Part shown: positions 6,953 through 13,554 of the stretch, in pieces
Position numbering within the stretch: the first letter of the stretch is position 1
How the letters are laid out: the number at the start of each line of letters is the position of its first letter
Assembly (NCBI GenBank): GCA_900541795.1
Contig: UQLC01000034.1
Coordinates: forward strand, 1-13,554
Source: an uncultured Collinsella sp.
GTDB taxonomy: Bacteria > Actinomycetota > Coriobacteriia > Coriobacteriales > Coriobacteriaceae
Direction: 5' to 3'
DNA: 13,554 nucleotides
Made by a program: the position numbers and the translations under genes
The notes under the pieces: model-generated
Told to the model about the DNA's origin: nothing
Databases searched by the model: none
Seen by the model: only the letters and a program-made list of their open reading frames with translations

Positions 6953-7897
6953 ATGCCCGCGCTCATTACGCATCATCTGTTTGGCGAGGAAAGCATCGAC
7001 CGTCTTCCGCAGGGCGTTATCACGTCCGACGAGGAGCGCATCGCCTTTATCCTGGGAAACCAAGGTCCCGACCCGTTCTTCTTTCACATGCTCACGCCGC
7101 GCATTTCCGACTGCATGTCGCTTGCTCAGGTCATGCACCGCTCGCGCATGTCGCGCCAGTTCTCGTGCCTGCGCGACGGCGTGTCGCACCTGCAGCCGCG
7201 CGATGCCAATCTGGGTCGCGCCTTTGCGCTGGGCCTGTTGTCGCACTATGTGCTCGATCGCAATGCCCATCCCTTTGTCTACGAGCAGCAGTTTGGCATT
7301 GTCGAGTCCGATCCCGAGCTCGAGGCTTCGGGCAGTCAAGTTCATGCCGTGCTCGAAAGCGACTTGGACGTGCTGATGCTGCAGCTCAAGCGCGATGGGG
7401 CAACGGTCGAGGATTATCCGCCGGCGGGCGAGATCGTCACCACCGACCGCATCAATCGCGTTGCCGGCGTGCTGATGAGCTACGTCGCCGGGCGCGTGTA
7501 CGGTATCGACATCCCGGCGGGGGAGTACGGCGGCGCCGTAGCCGACATGCAGCTGCTCTACCGCACTATCGAGCCTGCCGGTTCGGCCAAGACGCGTGCG
7601 ATTGCCCTGCTCGAGGGCTTGGTGCACGATTATTCGCTGCTCGACGGCCTTGCGCACCGCGTGACGACCGAGCTGCCCGAGCGCACCGGCAACCTGGGCC
7701 ACTTGGCATGGAAGAACCCCTTTACCGATGAGGTCTCGAACGAGAGCTTCCCCGAGGTCTTTGACCGCGCACTGCTCGATTACGAGCTCACCGTCGCCCG
7801 CTTTATCGAGACCGGCGATATGGAAGCCGTGACCAACCACGTCAATTACAGCGGTCGCGTGCTCGGCGCCGACGAAGAGTTCGACCGCGAGGAGTAG
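6953..7897 (+). CDS. Zinc-dependent phospholipase C-like protein
   Basis: This 314-residue protein resembles the zinc-dependent phospholipase C (PF00882-type) fold. Likely metal ligands occur in the family order: H7/H8 in ALITHHLFG, D40 in NQGPDPFF, H98 and D102 in LLSHYVLDRNAH, H106 in the same segment, and H131/E135 in QVHAVLESD. There is no signal peptide, unlike secreted clostridial phospholipases, so it probably acts inside the cell and may cleave something other than host phospholipid. The start follows gaaagga at normal spacing. It appears to be its own transcription unit between the first two-component system and an MFS gene. Catalytic activity is inferred from the ligand pattern only. 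Confidence 0.75.
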   Translation: MPALITHHLFGEESIDRLPQGVITSDEERIAFILGNQGPDPFFFHMLTPRISDCMSLAQVMHRSRMSRQFSCLRDGVSHLQPRDANLGRAFALGLLSHYVLDRNAHPFVYEQQFGIVESDPELEASGSQVHAVLESDLDVLMLQLKRDGATVEDYPPAGEIVTTDRINRVAGVLMSYVAGRVYGIDIPAGEYGGAVADMQLLYRTIEPAGSAKTRAIALLEGLVHDYSLLDGLAHRVTTELPERTGNLGHLAWKNPFTDEVSNESFPEVFDRALLDYELTVARFIETGDMEAVTNHVNYSGRVLGADEEFDREE

Positions 7898-7951
7898 GGC
7901 TCGTGCGTGCCCCTTTGCCGAATCCTTACCGGCGCCTCTGGACAATTGGGG

Positions 7952-7957
7952 TACGAT
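7952..7957 (+). promoter_or_regulatory. Possible -10 element upstream of the MFS transporter
   Basis: TACGAT preceded by gggg lies 41 bp before the ATG. No recognisable -35 was seen. It is reported because the GGG-plus-ATxxxAT pattern recurs at 6915 and 9352. Confidence 0.25.
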
Positions 7958-7998
7958 GAACTAACTGCATATCGGGCGAATACGAAGGGGCCCTGTCC

Positions 7999-9249
7999 AT
8001 GAAATACACCAAGCTCGAGCGTAACTGGGTTATGTACGATGTGGGCAACTCGGCCCTCGTGCTGCTCAATACCTCGGTGGTGCCCATCTACTTTAACGCC
8101 ATCAATACCGGTGCTTCCTCGGCAGACCTGGTGGTCGCCTGGGGCAACGCGCAGACGATTGCCTCGCTGGTCATTGCCATGCTCATGCCCATTCTGGGCG
8201 CGCTTGCCGATTACGCCGGCAACAAGATCAAGTTCTTCTTGGGCTTCTTCCTCACAGGCCTGGTTCTTTGCCTGGCGCAGGCTATCCCAATGTCCGCCAT
8301 GGCATTTTTGACCGTGTACGTGCTGTGTACCATCGGCCTTAACTCTTCCATGACGTTCTACGACGCCATGCTGCCCGACATAACCACCGACGAGCGCATG
8401 GACGCCGTGTCCAGCTCGGGCTATGCCTGGGGCTACATCGGTTCCACCGTGCCGTTCATCATCTGCCTGGCGCTTATCATGGGTGGCCCCGCTCTTGGCG
8501 TCCCCACCATGCTGGCAACGCGTCTGTCGTTTGTCATCACCGGTGCCTGGTGGCTCATCTTTACCTTGCCACTCATTCGCACCTATAAGCAAAAGTACGG
8601 TCGCGAGCGCGGTCCCCAGGACACCATCGGCCACATCGTGGGCGGCGTGTTCTCCGAGGTCGGACACACCATGCGCGAGATCGCCCACAACAAGCCCGTG
8701 CTGGTCTACATGATCGCGTTCTTCTTCTACATCGATGGCGTCCATACGGTCATCTCCATGGCAACCAGCTACGGCTCGGCTTTGGGCATCGATTCGACCC
8801 AGCTGGTGCTGGCGCTGCTCGTTACGCAGTTCGTCGCTTTCCCGTCCGCCATCATCTACGGCAAGCTCGCCGGTCGCGTGGGCACGCTCAACATGATCAT
8901 GGTGGCCGTCGCCGCCTACATGGGCATCGTGCTCTTTGCCGCGTTTTTCTTAAAGACTGCCTTTGAGTTTTGGGTGCTCGCCATTTTGGTCGGCTTGTTC
9001 CAAGGTGGCGTGCAGGCGCTCAGCCGCAGCTATTTTGGCCGCATCATCCCCAAAGAAAAGTCCAACGAGTACTATGGCTTCTTCGATATCTTTGGCCGCT
9101 ACGCAAGCGTGATGGGCACCTTCCTGGTGTCGGTCGTCACCTCGCTGACCGGCAACCCGTCGCTGGGTGTCCTTTCCATCGGCGTGCTGCTGGTGCTTGG
9201 CTTTGTGCTGCTGGTCCGTCTGTCCCGCATGGCTCAGACGGCTGCGTAA
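7999..9249 (+). CDS. MFS transporter, UMF1/Atg22-like
   Basis: This 416-residue membrane protein has the hallmark NWVMYDVGNSA start (residues 9-19) of the UMF1/Atg22-like branch of the major facilitator superfamily. Hydrophobic segments fit about 12 helices, with a short basic cytoplasmic loop near residues 192-222 (TYKQKYGRERG) at the usual mid-point. The motif RIIPKEKSNEYYGFFDIFGR (about 348-367) is typical of the branch. The start follows aagggg eight bases upstream. Relatives are thought to move amino acids or other small metabolites, but the substrate here is unknown. It lies downstream of the phospholipase C-like gene with a 101-bp gap. Confidence 0.88.
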   Translation: MKYTKLERNWVMYDVGNSALVLLNTSVVPIYFNAINTGASSADLVVAWGNAQTIASLVIAMLMPILGALADYAGNKIKFFLGFFLTGLVLCLAQAIPMSAMAFLTVYVLCTIGLNSSMTFYDAMLPDITTDERMDAVSSSGYAWGYIGSTVPFIICLALIMGGPALGVPTMLATRLSFVITGAWWLIFTLPLIRTYKQKYGRERGPQDTIGHIVGGVFSEVGHTMREIAHNKPVLVYMIAFFFYIDGVHTVISMATSYGSALGIDSTQLVLALLVTQFVAFPSAIIYGKLAGRVGTLNMIMVAVAAYMGIVLFAAFFLKTAFEFWVLAILVGLFQGGVQALSRSYFGRIIPKEKSNEYYGFFDIFGRYASVMGTFLVSVVTSLTGNPSLGVLSIGVLLVLGFVLLVRLSRMAQTAA

Positions 9250-9351
9250 GACAACTGGGCTCAGTACGGCAATTGTGCCTATCCGCAGCACTCTTTTGGA
9301 AGTAGCCGCATAAATCATTCTGACTTCCGAACAATGTTTAGCCCAAGTGGG

Positions 9352-9357
9352 TATGAT
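9352..9357 (+). promoter_or_regulatory. Possible -10 element upstream of the glycosyltransferase operon
   Basis: TATGAT preceded by tggg sits 80 bp before the glycosyltransferase start and 17 bp before a strong terminator hairpin. The -35 is not convincing. If it is a promoter, the hairpin would lie in its leader. Confidence 0.3.
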
Positions 9358-9373
9358 GGAATCAGCTAGGTCG

Positions 9374-9412
9374 CGGGGCGTCGCCTGTGTTTGGCGGCGC
9401 CCCGTTTTTGTG
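9374..9412 (+). terminator. Strong intrinsic terminator or attenuator before the glycosyltransferase
   Basis: cggggcgtcgcc (9374-9385) pairs with ggcggcgccccg (9393-9404), 12 bp with one U-G pair and a 7-nt loop, then tttttgtg. It may simply end the MFS transcript 125 bp downstream of its stop. It sits only 20 bp before the next gene and after a candidate -10, so it may also attenuate that operon. Confidence 0.75.
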
Positions 9413-9431
9413 TTGCAAGGAGGGTAAAGGT

Positions 9432-10619
9432 ATGAACGCCACGGTTGTGATCCCAACATATTGGGCGGGCGATGATACCCAAGCAAACGCTCCCGGCACC
9501 TACGATCACTCGACGTCGCTCAATGCCGCCAACCCGGAACTCGATCGCTGCCTGACTTCGCTCGAACAGGTGCGCGACATTCCGCACATCATTCTCTTGG
9601 TGGTCTGTCCGGTTTCTGCCACGTCCGACGTATCCCATCGCGTGCACGAAATCGTTAATGCGCATCCCTCACTTAAGGTCACCATCGTTACCAATACTCA
9701 GGCTTCGCGTGTTGCCGACCGCGTGGCACAGATTGCGCCCAAAGGTTCGGGCGAGTGCGTGAGCCTGCGCGGCTACGGCGCCATCCGCAACATGGGTCTT
9801 GCCTGCGCGGCGGTGCTGGGGCACGACGCGGTTGTGTTTTTGGATGACGACGAGACCGTCATCGATGCCGACTTTATGAAGCGTGCGACCTATGCACTGG
9901 GTCAACAGACACGTCAGGGCCTGCCGATTTTAGTCAAGAGCGGATACTTTTACGATCGCGACGGGTCGCCGCTGGCTCCCACGGACAAAGCGGGCATTTG
10001 CCATCGCTGGTGGACCAAGCGTATCGAGTTCAATCGCTGGATGAAAAAGGCGCTCTCGGGCACCCGCATCTCGCGCTCCAATTACGTATGCGGCGGCCTG
10101 ATGGCCCTGCACGCCCGCGCCTTTACACGCGTGGCCTTCGACCCGTTTATCACCCGCGGCGAGGATCTGGACTACCTGTTTAACATGCGCATGTTTGGCT
10201 ACGACGTGTGGTTCGATAACGAGTGGACCGTGCGCCACCTGCCGCCCGAGTCCGAGAAGCGCTCGCCGCGCTTTATGCAGGACGTGTATCGTTGGTACTA
10301 CGAGCGGGCCAAGCTGACGTTCGCTGCGCACCAAAAGGAGCTCATTCCGGTTACGGCCGCATCACTCATGCCCTATCCGGGTCCGTGGATCTCGCGCGAG
10401 CTCGACGACCGCGTGCGCAAGACTGCCATGGTCCGCAGCATGTTTACCCGCGAGCACGAGGGGTATCTGCGCATCTGGCGTCATGGTATTGACGAGGCCA
10501 AGACCTATGCCCGCCAAAACGCCGCAAGCTACTTGCGTTTTCAGAGTTTCTGGCCCAAGATCATGGACGAACTTTGGCGCGACGCACAGCTGATTAGCAT
10601 CCTGGAGGGGGCTGAATGA
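9432..10619 (+). CDS. Glycosyltransferase, GT-A/family 2-like
   Basis: This 395-residue cytoplasmic protein starts with a Rossmann-like strand (TVVIPTYW, residues 4-11). A metal/nucleotide-sugar DxD-type motif is seen in VVFLDDDETV (D138-D140), and a likely acceptor-side acidic motif in TRGEDLDYLF (E244, D245, D247), as in family 2-like GT-A enzymes. An aromatic, basic segment follows (RFMQDVYRWYYERAKL, about 280-295). No membrane helices are evident. The ATG at 9432 has aaggagg eight bases upstream; the upstream frame back to 9387 overlaps the terminator hairpin and is rejected. Its stop overlaps the ATG of the second kinase, so the two are translationally coupled. Donor and acceptor sugars are unknown; cell-surface polysaccharide is plausible. 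Confidence 0.85.
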   Translation: MNATVVIPTYWAGDDTQANAPGTYDHSTSLNAANPELDRCLTSLEQVRDIPHIILLVVCPVSATSDVSHRVHEIVNAHPSLKVTIVTNTQASRVADRVAQIAPKGSGECVSLRGYGAIRNMGLACAAVLGHDAVVFLDDDETVIDADFMKRATYALGQQTRQGLPILVKSGYFYDRDGSPLAPTDKAGICHRWWTKRIEFNRWMKKALSGTRISRSNYVCGGLMALHARAFTRVAFDPFITRGEDLDYLFNMRMFGYDVWFDNEWTVRHLPPESEKRSPRFMQDVYRWYYERAKLTFAAHQKELIPVTAASLMPYPGPWISRELDDRVRKTAMVRSMFTREHEGYLRIWRHGIDEAKTYARQNAASYLRFQSFWPKIMDELWRDAQLISILEGAE

Positions 10620-11959
10620 TCGACCGCCGCGCTCAGCGCGATAATTCAATTTCAATCTTTCGCATCATCGCCGTTGTCTGCGCCGTTTGCGTGTTGGTGT
10701 ACTTTATCTTTGCCCTGGCGACTGGCATTGAGCCGATTGCCACGGTGATCGCCTGTGCGTTACTGTGCATCTTCCTGTGCATCTTTATCTATTTGACGCT
10801 CAATCCCGATTCGGTACGCTCCCAGTACACCGAGGAGACGCTCTCGGTTGCCTCGGCCATGCTCGAGGACATTAAGGGCGGCCTGACGCAGGAATCAGCG
10901 CTTTTGGTGTGCCGGCGTATCCTGCCCGAGACACGTGCCATGACCGTTGCCATCACCGATGAGAACAACGTGCTGGCCTGCGCGGGCGAGTTCGAGGAAA
11001 AGCTGCTGCCCGATTCGCCCATCCACACGCTTGCCACGCGCTACGTCATTGAGCACGGCATCGTGCAGTCGTTCAACCGCGTGGTGGACGTGGTGGGTTC
11101 GGATGGCTCGCACAACCATGTTCCTGCCGGTATCATCGCGCCCATCAAGGTGGGCGACCGCACCGTCGGCACGCTCAAGTTCTACTACAAGACCCCGCGT
11201 GCCGTCGACCGTACCCAGTATGCGCTCGCCTCGGGTTTTGCCGAGATCCTGTCCACGCAGCTCGCCATCCACGAGCTCGAGGTGCAAAAGGAACTGACGG
11301 CCCGTGCCGAGGTGCGTGCCCTGCAGGCGCAGATCAACCCGCACTTTCTGTTCAACACGCTCAACACCATCGCGTCGTTTACGCGTACCGACCCGCTGCG
11401 TGCCCGCGAGCTGCTGCGCGAGTTTTCCTCGTTCTATCGCGCCACGCTCGACAACTCGGGGTCGCTTATCCCGGTCTCGCGCGAGGTTGCCCAGACCAAG
11501 CGCTACCTGACGTTTGAGAAGGCGCGCTTTGGCGAGGACCGCGTGCTGGCGACCTTCGATGTCTCCGAGGATGTCGAGGACACGTTGGTCCCGGCCTTTG
11601 TAATCCAGCCCATTGTCGAGAACGCCGTGCGGCATGGCATGGGCGATGGCGATGCCCTGCAGATCGATGTGACCGTCCATCAAGACGGCGACGACGCAAT
11701 CCTGATTGCCGTGGCCGACAACGGCGTGGGCATGGACGAGGGCACCGCCGCCAGGCTGTTTGATGAGCGCTCTGCCCGCCCCGATGCCAGTTCCCCGCAA
11801 GGCGGCGGCGCCGGCGTGGCCATGCACAATATTTCTGAGCGCATCCATCGCTTTTATGGACCGCACTCTTATACGCGCGTCGAATCGGCGCCGGGCAAGG
11901 GCACCAAAGTGCTCCTGCATCTTGATTTGTCAGAGAGCATCTTTGACATTCAAGAGTAA
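10616..11959 (+). CDS. LytS-type sensor histidine kinase (second system)
   Basis: A 447-residue paralogue of the first kinase. Two hydrophobic helices lie at about 14-35 and 41-62, then a GAF-like region (about 75-220) and the His_kinase box with H243 in QINPHFLFNT. The HATPase domain has N336 in IVENAVRHG, G1 in VADNGVGM (D368, G372) and a glycine-rich G2 (QGGGAGVAM, 395-403). In the 34 residues starting RALQ around the phospho-histidine, 22 match the first kinase; the preceding QxALASGFA segment is also shared. Its ATG overlaps the glycosyltransferase stop (ATGA) and is served by ggagggg five bases upstream inside that gene. No 5TM-LYT domain is present. The signal is unknown; coupling to a glycosyltransferase hints at an envelope-related input or output. 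Confidence 0.9.
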   Translation: MIDRRAQRDNSISIFRIIAVVCAVCVLVYFIFALATGIEPIATVIACALLCIFLCIFIYLTLNPDSVRSQYTEETLSVASAMLEDIKGGLTQESALLVCRRILPETRAMTVAITDENNVLACAGEFEEKLLPDSPIHTLATRYVIEHGIVQSFNRVVDVVGSDGSHNHVPAGIIAPIKVGDRTVGTLKFYYKTPRAVDRTQYALASGFAEILSTQLAIHELEVQKELTARAEVRALQAQINPHFLFNTLNTIASFTRTDPLRARELLREFSSFYRATLDNSGSLIPVSREVAQTKRYLTFEKARFGEDRVLATFDVSEDVEDTLVPAFVIQPIVENAVRHGMGDGDALQIDVTVHQDGDDAILIAVADNGVGMDEGTAARLFDERSARPDASSPQGGGAGVAMHNISERIHRFYGPHSYTRVESAPGKGTKVLLHLDLSESIFDIQE

Positions 11960-11971
11960 AATAAAAGGCTA

Positions 11972-12000
11972 TGGGCTCAACGCCAAGCGGCGGATGCCCA
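11972..12000 (+). other. Small hairpin between second kinase and regulator
   Basis: tgggc (11972-11976) pairs with gccca (11996-12000), enclosing cgcc/ggcg with an aagc loop. No T-run follows, so it is not a terminator. It may modulate the ratio of kinase to regulator. Confidence 0.3.
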
Positions 12001-12031
12001 GCGTAGTTTGTTGACGAAAGGTTTAATCCCT

Positions 12032-12748
12032 ATGCTGCGTGCGATGATTGTGGATGATGAGGCCCCGGCCCGTTCGGAACTTCGCTTCTTGCTCGAGCAG
12101 ACGGGCAAGATCGGCACGATCACTGAGGCGTCGAGCGTCCGCTCCGCCATTGAGATGTTAATGGAAAGCTGCGTCGATGTCGTATTTCTCGATATCTCGA
12201 TGCCCGGTGCTTCTGGTCTGCAGCTTGCCGAGGCGCTGCATAAGCTTAAGAATCCGCCGGCGATTGTGTTTGTGACCGCGTATAGCGATCATGCCGTCGA
12301 GGCGTTCGACGTAGATGCCGTCGATTACCTAATGAAGCCGGTTGAGGAGGCGCGCCTGGATCGCGCGATCGAGAAGGTCATGCAGCACGCCAAGCCCGTC
12401 ACGGACAGCAAAGCCACCATCGAGCGCATTCCGGTGGAAAAGGGCGGCCGTAAGGTCCTCATTCCCGTGGATGACATTCGCTTCATCATGGCCAAGGACG
12501 ATTACTCCTGTATCTATACCGTCGATGATCGTTTTCTATCGACGACTTCGCTGGCGCAGTTCGAGGCCAAGCTTTGCGACTTTGGCTTCTTCCGCGTTCA
12601 CCGCCGCTATATCGTCAACTTGGCGTGTGTCACCGACGTCGAGACGGTTCCCTCGGGCGCTATCCAGCTGGGCATTACGGGCGTCGACGAACGCGTTCCG
12701 GTTTCGCGTCGCCGCGTCGTGCCGCTCAAGAAGGCTCTGAGTCTCTAG
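12032..12748 (+). CDS. LytTR-family response regulator (second system)
   Basis: A 238-residue regulator, paralogous to the first. The receiver has D8/D9 in IVDDEAP, phospho-acceptor D54 in FLDISMPG, T82 in VTAY and K102 in LMKPVE. The LytTR domain spans about 131-236, with FFRVHRRYIVNLACV and VPVSRRR segments. It follows the second kinase by 72 bp. The ATG at 12032 is chosen over in-frame TTGs at 12008/12011; gaaagg lies ten bases upstream, a little long, and a second ATG at 12044 would also keep the receiver. An intrinsic terminator closes the operon. Confidence 0.92.
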   Translation: MLRAMIVDDEAPARSELRFLLEQTGKIGTITEASSVRSAIEMLMESCVDVVFLDISMPGASGLQLAEALHKLKNPPAIVFVTAYSDHAVEAFDVDAVDYLMKPVEEARLDRAIEKVMQHAKPVTDSKATIERIPVEKGGRKVLIPVDDIRFIMAKDDYSCIYTVDDRFLSTTSLAQFEAKLCDFGFFRVHRRYIVNLACVTDVETVPSGAIQLGITGVDERVPVSRRRVVPLKKALSL

Positions 12749-12754
12749 CACACT

Positions 12755-12805
12755 GGCCCCGCAGCCCTGTAGACCCATCGTCTGCGGAGCCGTGGGGCCT
12801 TTTTT
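12755..12805 (+). terminator. Intrinsic terminator of the glycosyltransferase-kinase-regulator operon
   Basis: ggcccc (12755-12760) pairs with ggggcc (12794-12799), with an inner gcag (12761-12764)/ctgc (12782-12785) stem, followed by six T. It lies seven bases after the regulator's stop codon. Confidence 0.7.
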
Positions 12806-12844
12806 GTATGTATCTGCCGAATCGTTTTTTGCGGAAGGGATCCC

Positions 12845-13312
12845 ATGAACAGTGCAAGCGCCAAGCGCATCGACATCATCTCGGACACCCACGGCTATCT
12901 TTCGCCTGCGCTCCTGGATGAGCTTGAGGGCGCAGACCTGATCATCCACGCCGGCGACCTCACGTCAGAGATGGACTACGAGCACCTATGCACCATCGCC
13001 CCCGTGCGGGCCGTACTGGGTAACAACGATTACTACCGCGACTACGGCCCCGATGTAGACCGTCTTGCGCTTTTTACCTACGAAGGCCTCAAATTCGCCG
13101 TAGCCCACTACCGCGAAGACCTTCCGGTGGGATCCGTAGACGTAGCCATCAACGGCCACACCCACGTAACCAAAGAAGCCCAAGTGGGCCGTTGCTTAGT
13201 CCTCAACCCGGGCAGCGCCAGCTACCCCAGAGGCACCCGAGGCCCCACCATGGCCAGAATGCTAGTAAAAGACGGCAAGATCCTAAGCACTAAGTTTATT
13301 GACCTAGACTAA
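12845..13312 (+). CDS. Metallophosphoesterase, YfcE/MJ0936-type phosphodiesterase
   Basis: A 155-residue cytoplasmic calcineurin-like phosphodiesterase. Metal and catalytic motifs are in order: SDTHG (D14, H16), HAGDLT (D38), GNND (N60/N61), H88 in AVAHYRED, and GHTH (H105, H107). The length is normal for the compact MJ0936-like subfamily. The His-88 region departs from the usual HGH pattern. Start at 12845 has ggaaggga five bases upstream. It stands alone between two terminators, so it is probably monocistronic. Its 3' half uses GTA, CTA, TTA, AGA and CGA codons that are rare in the neighbouring genes, a possible sign of different history or expression level. Confidence 0.88.
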   Translation: MNSASAKRIDIISDTHGYLSPALLDELEGADLIIHAGDLTSEMDYEHLCTIAPVRAVLGNNDYYRDYGPDVDRLALFTYEGLKFAVAHYREDLPVGSVDVAINGHTHVTKEAQVGRCLVLNPGSASYPRGTRGPTMARMLVKDGKILSTKFIDLD

Positions 13313-13319
13313 CCGCAAC

Positions 13320-13355
13320 AAAAACGGGGGATGCACAACGCATCTCCCGTTTTTC
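13320..13355. terminator. Bidirectional intrinsic terminator after the metallophosphoesterase
   Basis: aaaaacgggggatgc (13320-13334) pairs with gcatctcccgttttt (13340-13354) over 15 bp with one G-U pair and the loop acaac. The T-run on one strand and A-run on the other allow function in both directions. Confidence 0.8.
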
Positions 13356-13528
13356 TTTGAGCCAAAGTAAGAAGTTCAACAAGATCCATCAGACCAACCC
13401 CGCCGAGGAGCACGCGGGCTAGCCGCGCAGCGGCGCACGCCCGCAAAACTGGTTAAATAATGTGACGGCAGGGAGGGTCTCCGGGGCTGAGGGCGGGGGT
13501 TAAGTTTGTCGCGAGTTCCGCACGCAAA
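13356..13528. other. Non-coding right edge with a nested hairpin
   Basis: No credible gene was found. At 13414-13444, gcgggc pairs with gcccgc and encloses a second perfect stem, gccgc/gcggc with a gca loop. No T-run follows. A tract rich in G (about 13473-13500) precedes the terminal palindrome. This may be an upstream regulatory region of a gene beyond the window. Confidence 0.4.
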
Positions 13529-13551
13529 GGAAAGCACTTAATGTGCTTTCC
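13529..13551. repeat. Palindrome related to the left-edge repeats
   Basis: ggaaagcac (13529-13537) and gtgctttcc (13543-13551) form a perfect 9-bp inverted repeat around ttaat. Its right arm, atgtgctttccgt, closely matches the right arm of the third left-edge unit (atgcgctttccgt, 262-274). It may be the first unit of another array cut by the window end. Confidence 0.5.
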
Positions 13552-13554
13552 GTC

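Noticed and set aside
6836..7945. Minus-strand open frame of 369 codons over the phospholipase C-like gene
   Set aside because: It resembles no family and opposes a gene with a metal-ligand pattern and good start.

Overview
The window reads as chromosomal DNA from a high-GC, gut-type Actinomycete of the class Coriobacteriia, most likely a Collinsella-like organism. This rests on gene content and style: LytS/LytTR two-component systems, a zinc-dependent phospholipase C-like protein, a UMF1-type MFS transporter, GC-rich codon use, and strong intrinsic terminators. It is a judgement from the sequence, not a database result.

Layout, left to right. Positions 1-326 hold no gene but contain three tandem palindromic units with an exact 62-bp period. 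A membrane-anchored C39-like cysteine peptidase or peptidase-like protein lies on the minus strand (327-1361). After a structured intergenic leader comes an APC-family amino-acid permease (1722-3173), then a binuclear-metal amidohydrolase (3305-4582) closed by an intrinsic terminator. These two genes have strongly biased codon use and look like a highly expressed uptake-and-hydrolysis pair.

The first LytS-type histidine kinase and LytTR response regulator follow (4700-6861). Next are a zinc-dependent phospholipase C-like protein (6953-7897) and a UMF1/Atg22-like MFS transporter (7999-9249). An operon then starts behind a strong terminator hairpin: a GT-A glycosyltransferase (9432-10619) overlaps by ATGA a second, paralogous LytS-type kinase (10616-11959), followed by its LytTR regulator (12032-12748) and an intrinsic terminator. 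A YfcE/MJ0936-type metallophosphoesterase (12845-13312) with its own terminator closes the coding part. The right edge (13355-13554) is non-coding, with a nested hairpin and a palindrome related to the repeats at the left edge.

The central theme is a pair of paralogous LytS/LytTR systems about 3.8 kb apart. Both kinases have only two membrane segments and a cytoplasmic GAF-like region instead of the multi-pass LytS input domain. One lies beside the amino-acid permease and amidohydrolase. The other is translationally coupled to a glycosyltransferase. By analogy with the paired pyruvate- and nutrient-sensing LytS/LytTR systems of enterobacteria they may report nutrient state to transporters or the cell surface; that role is inference.
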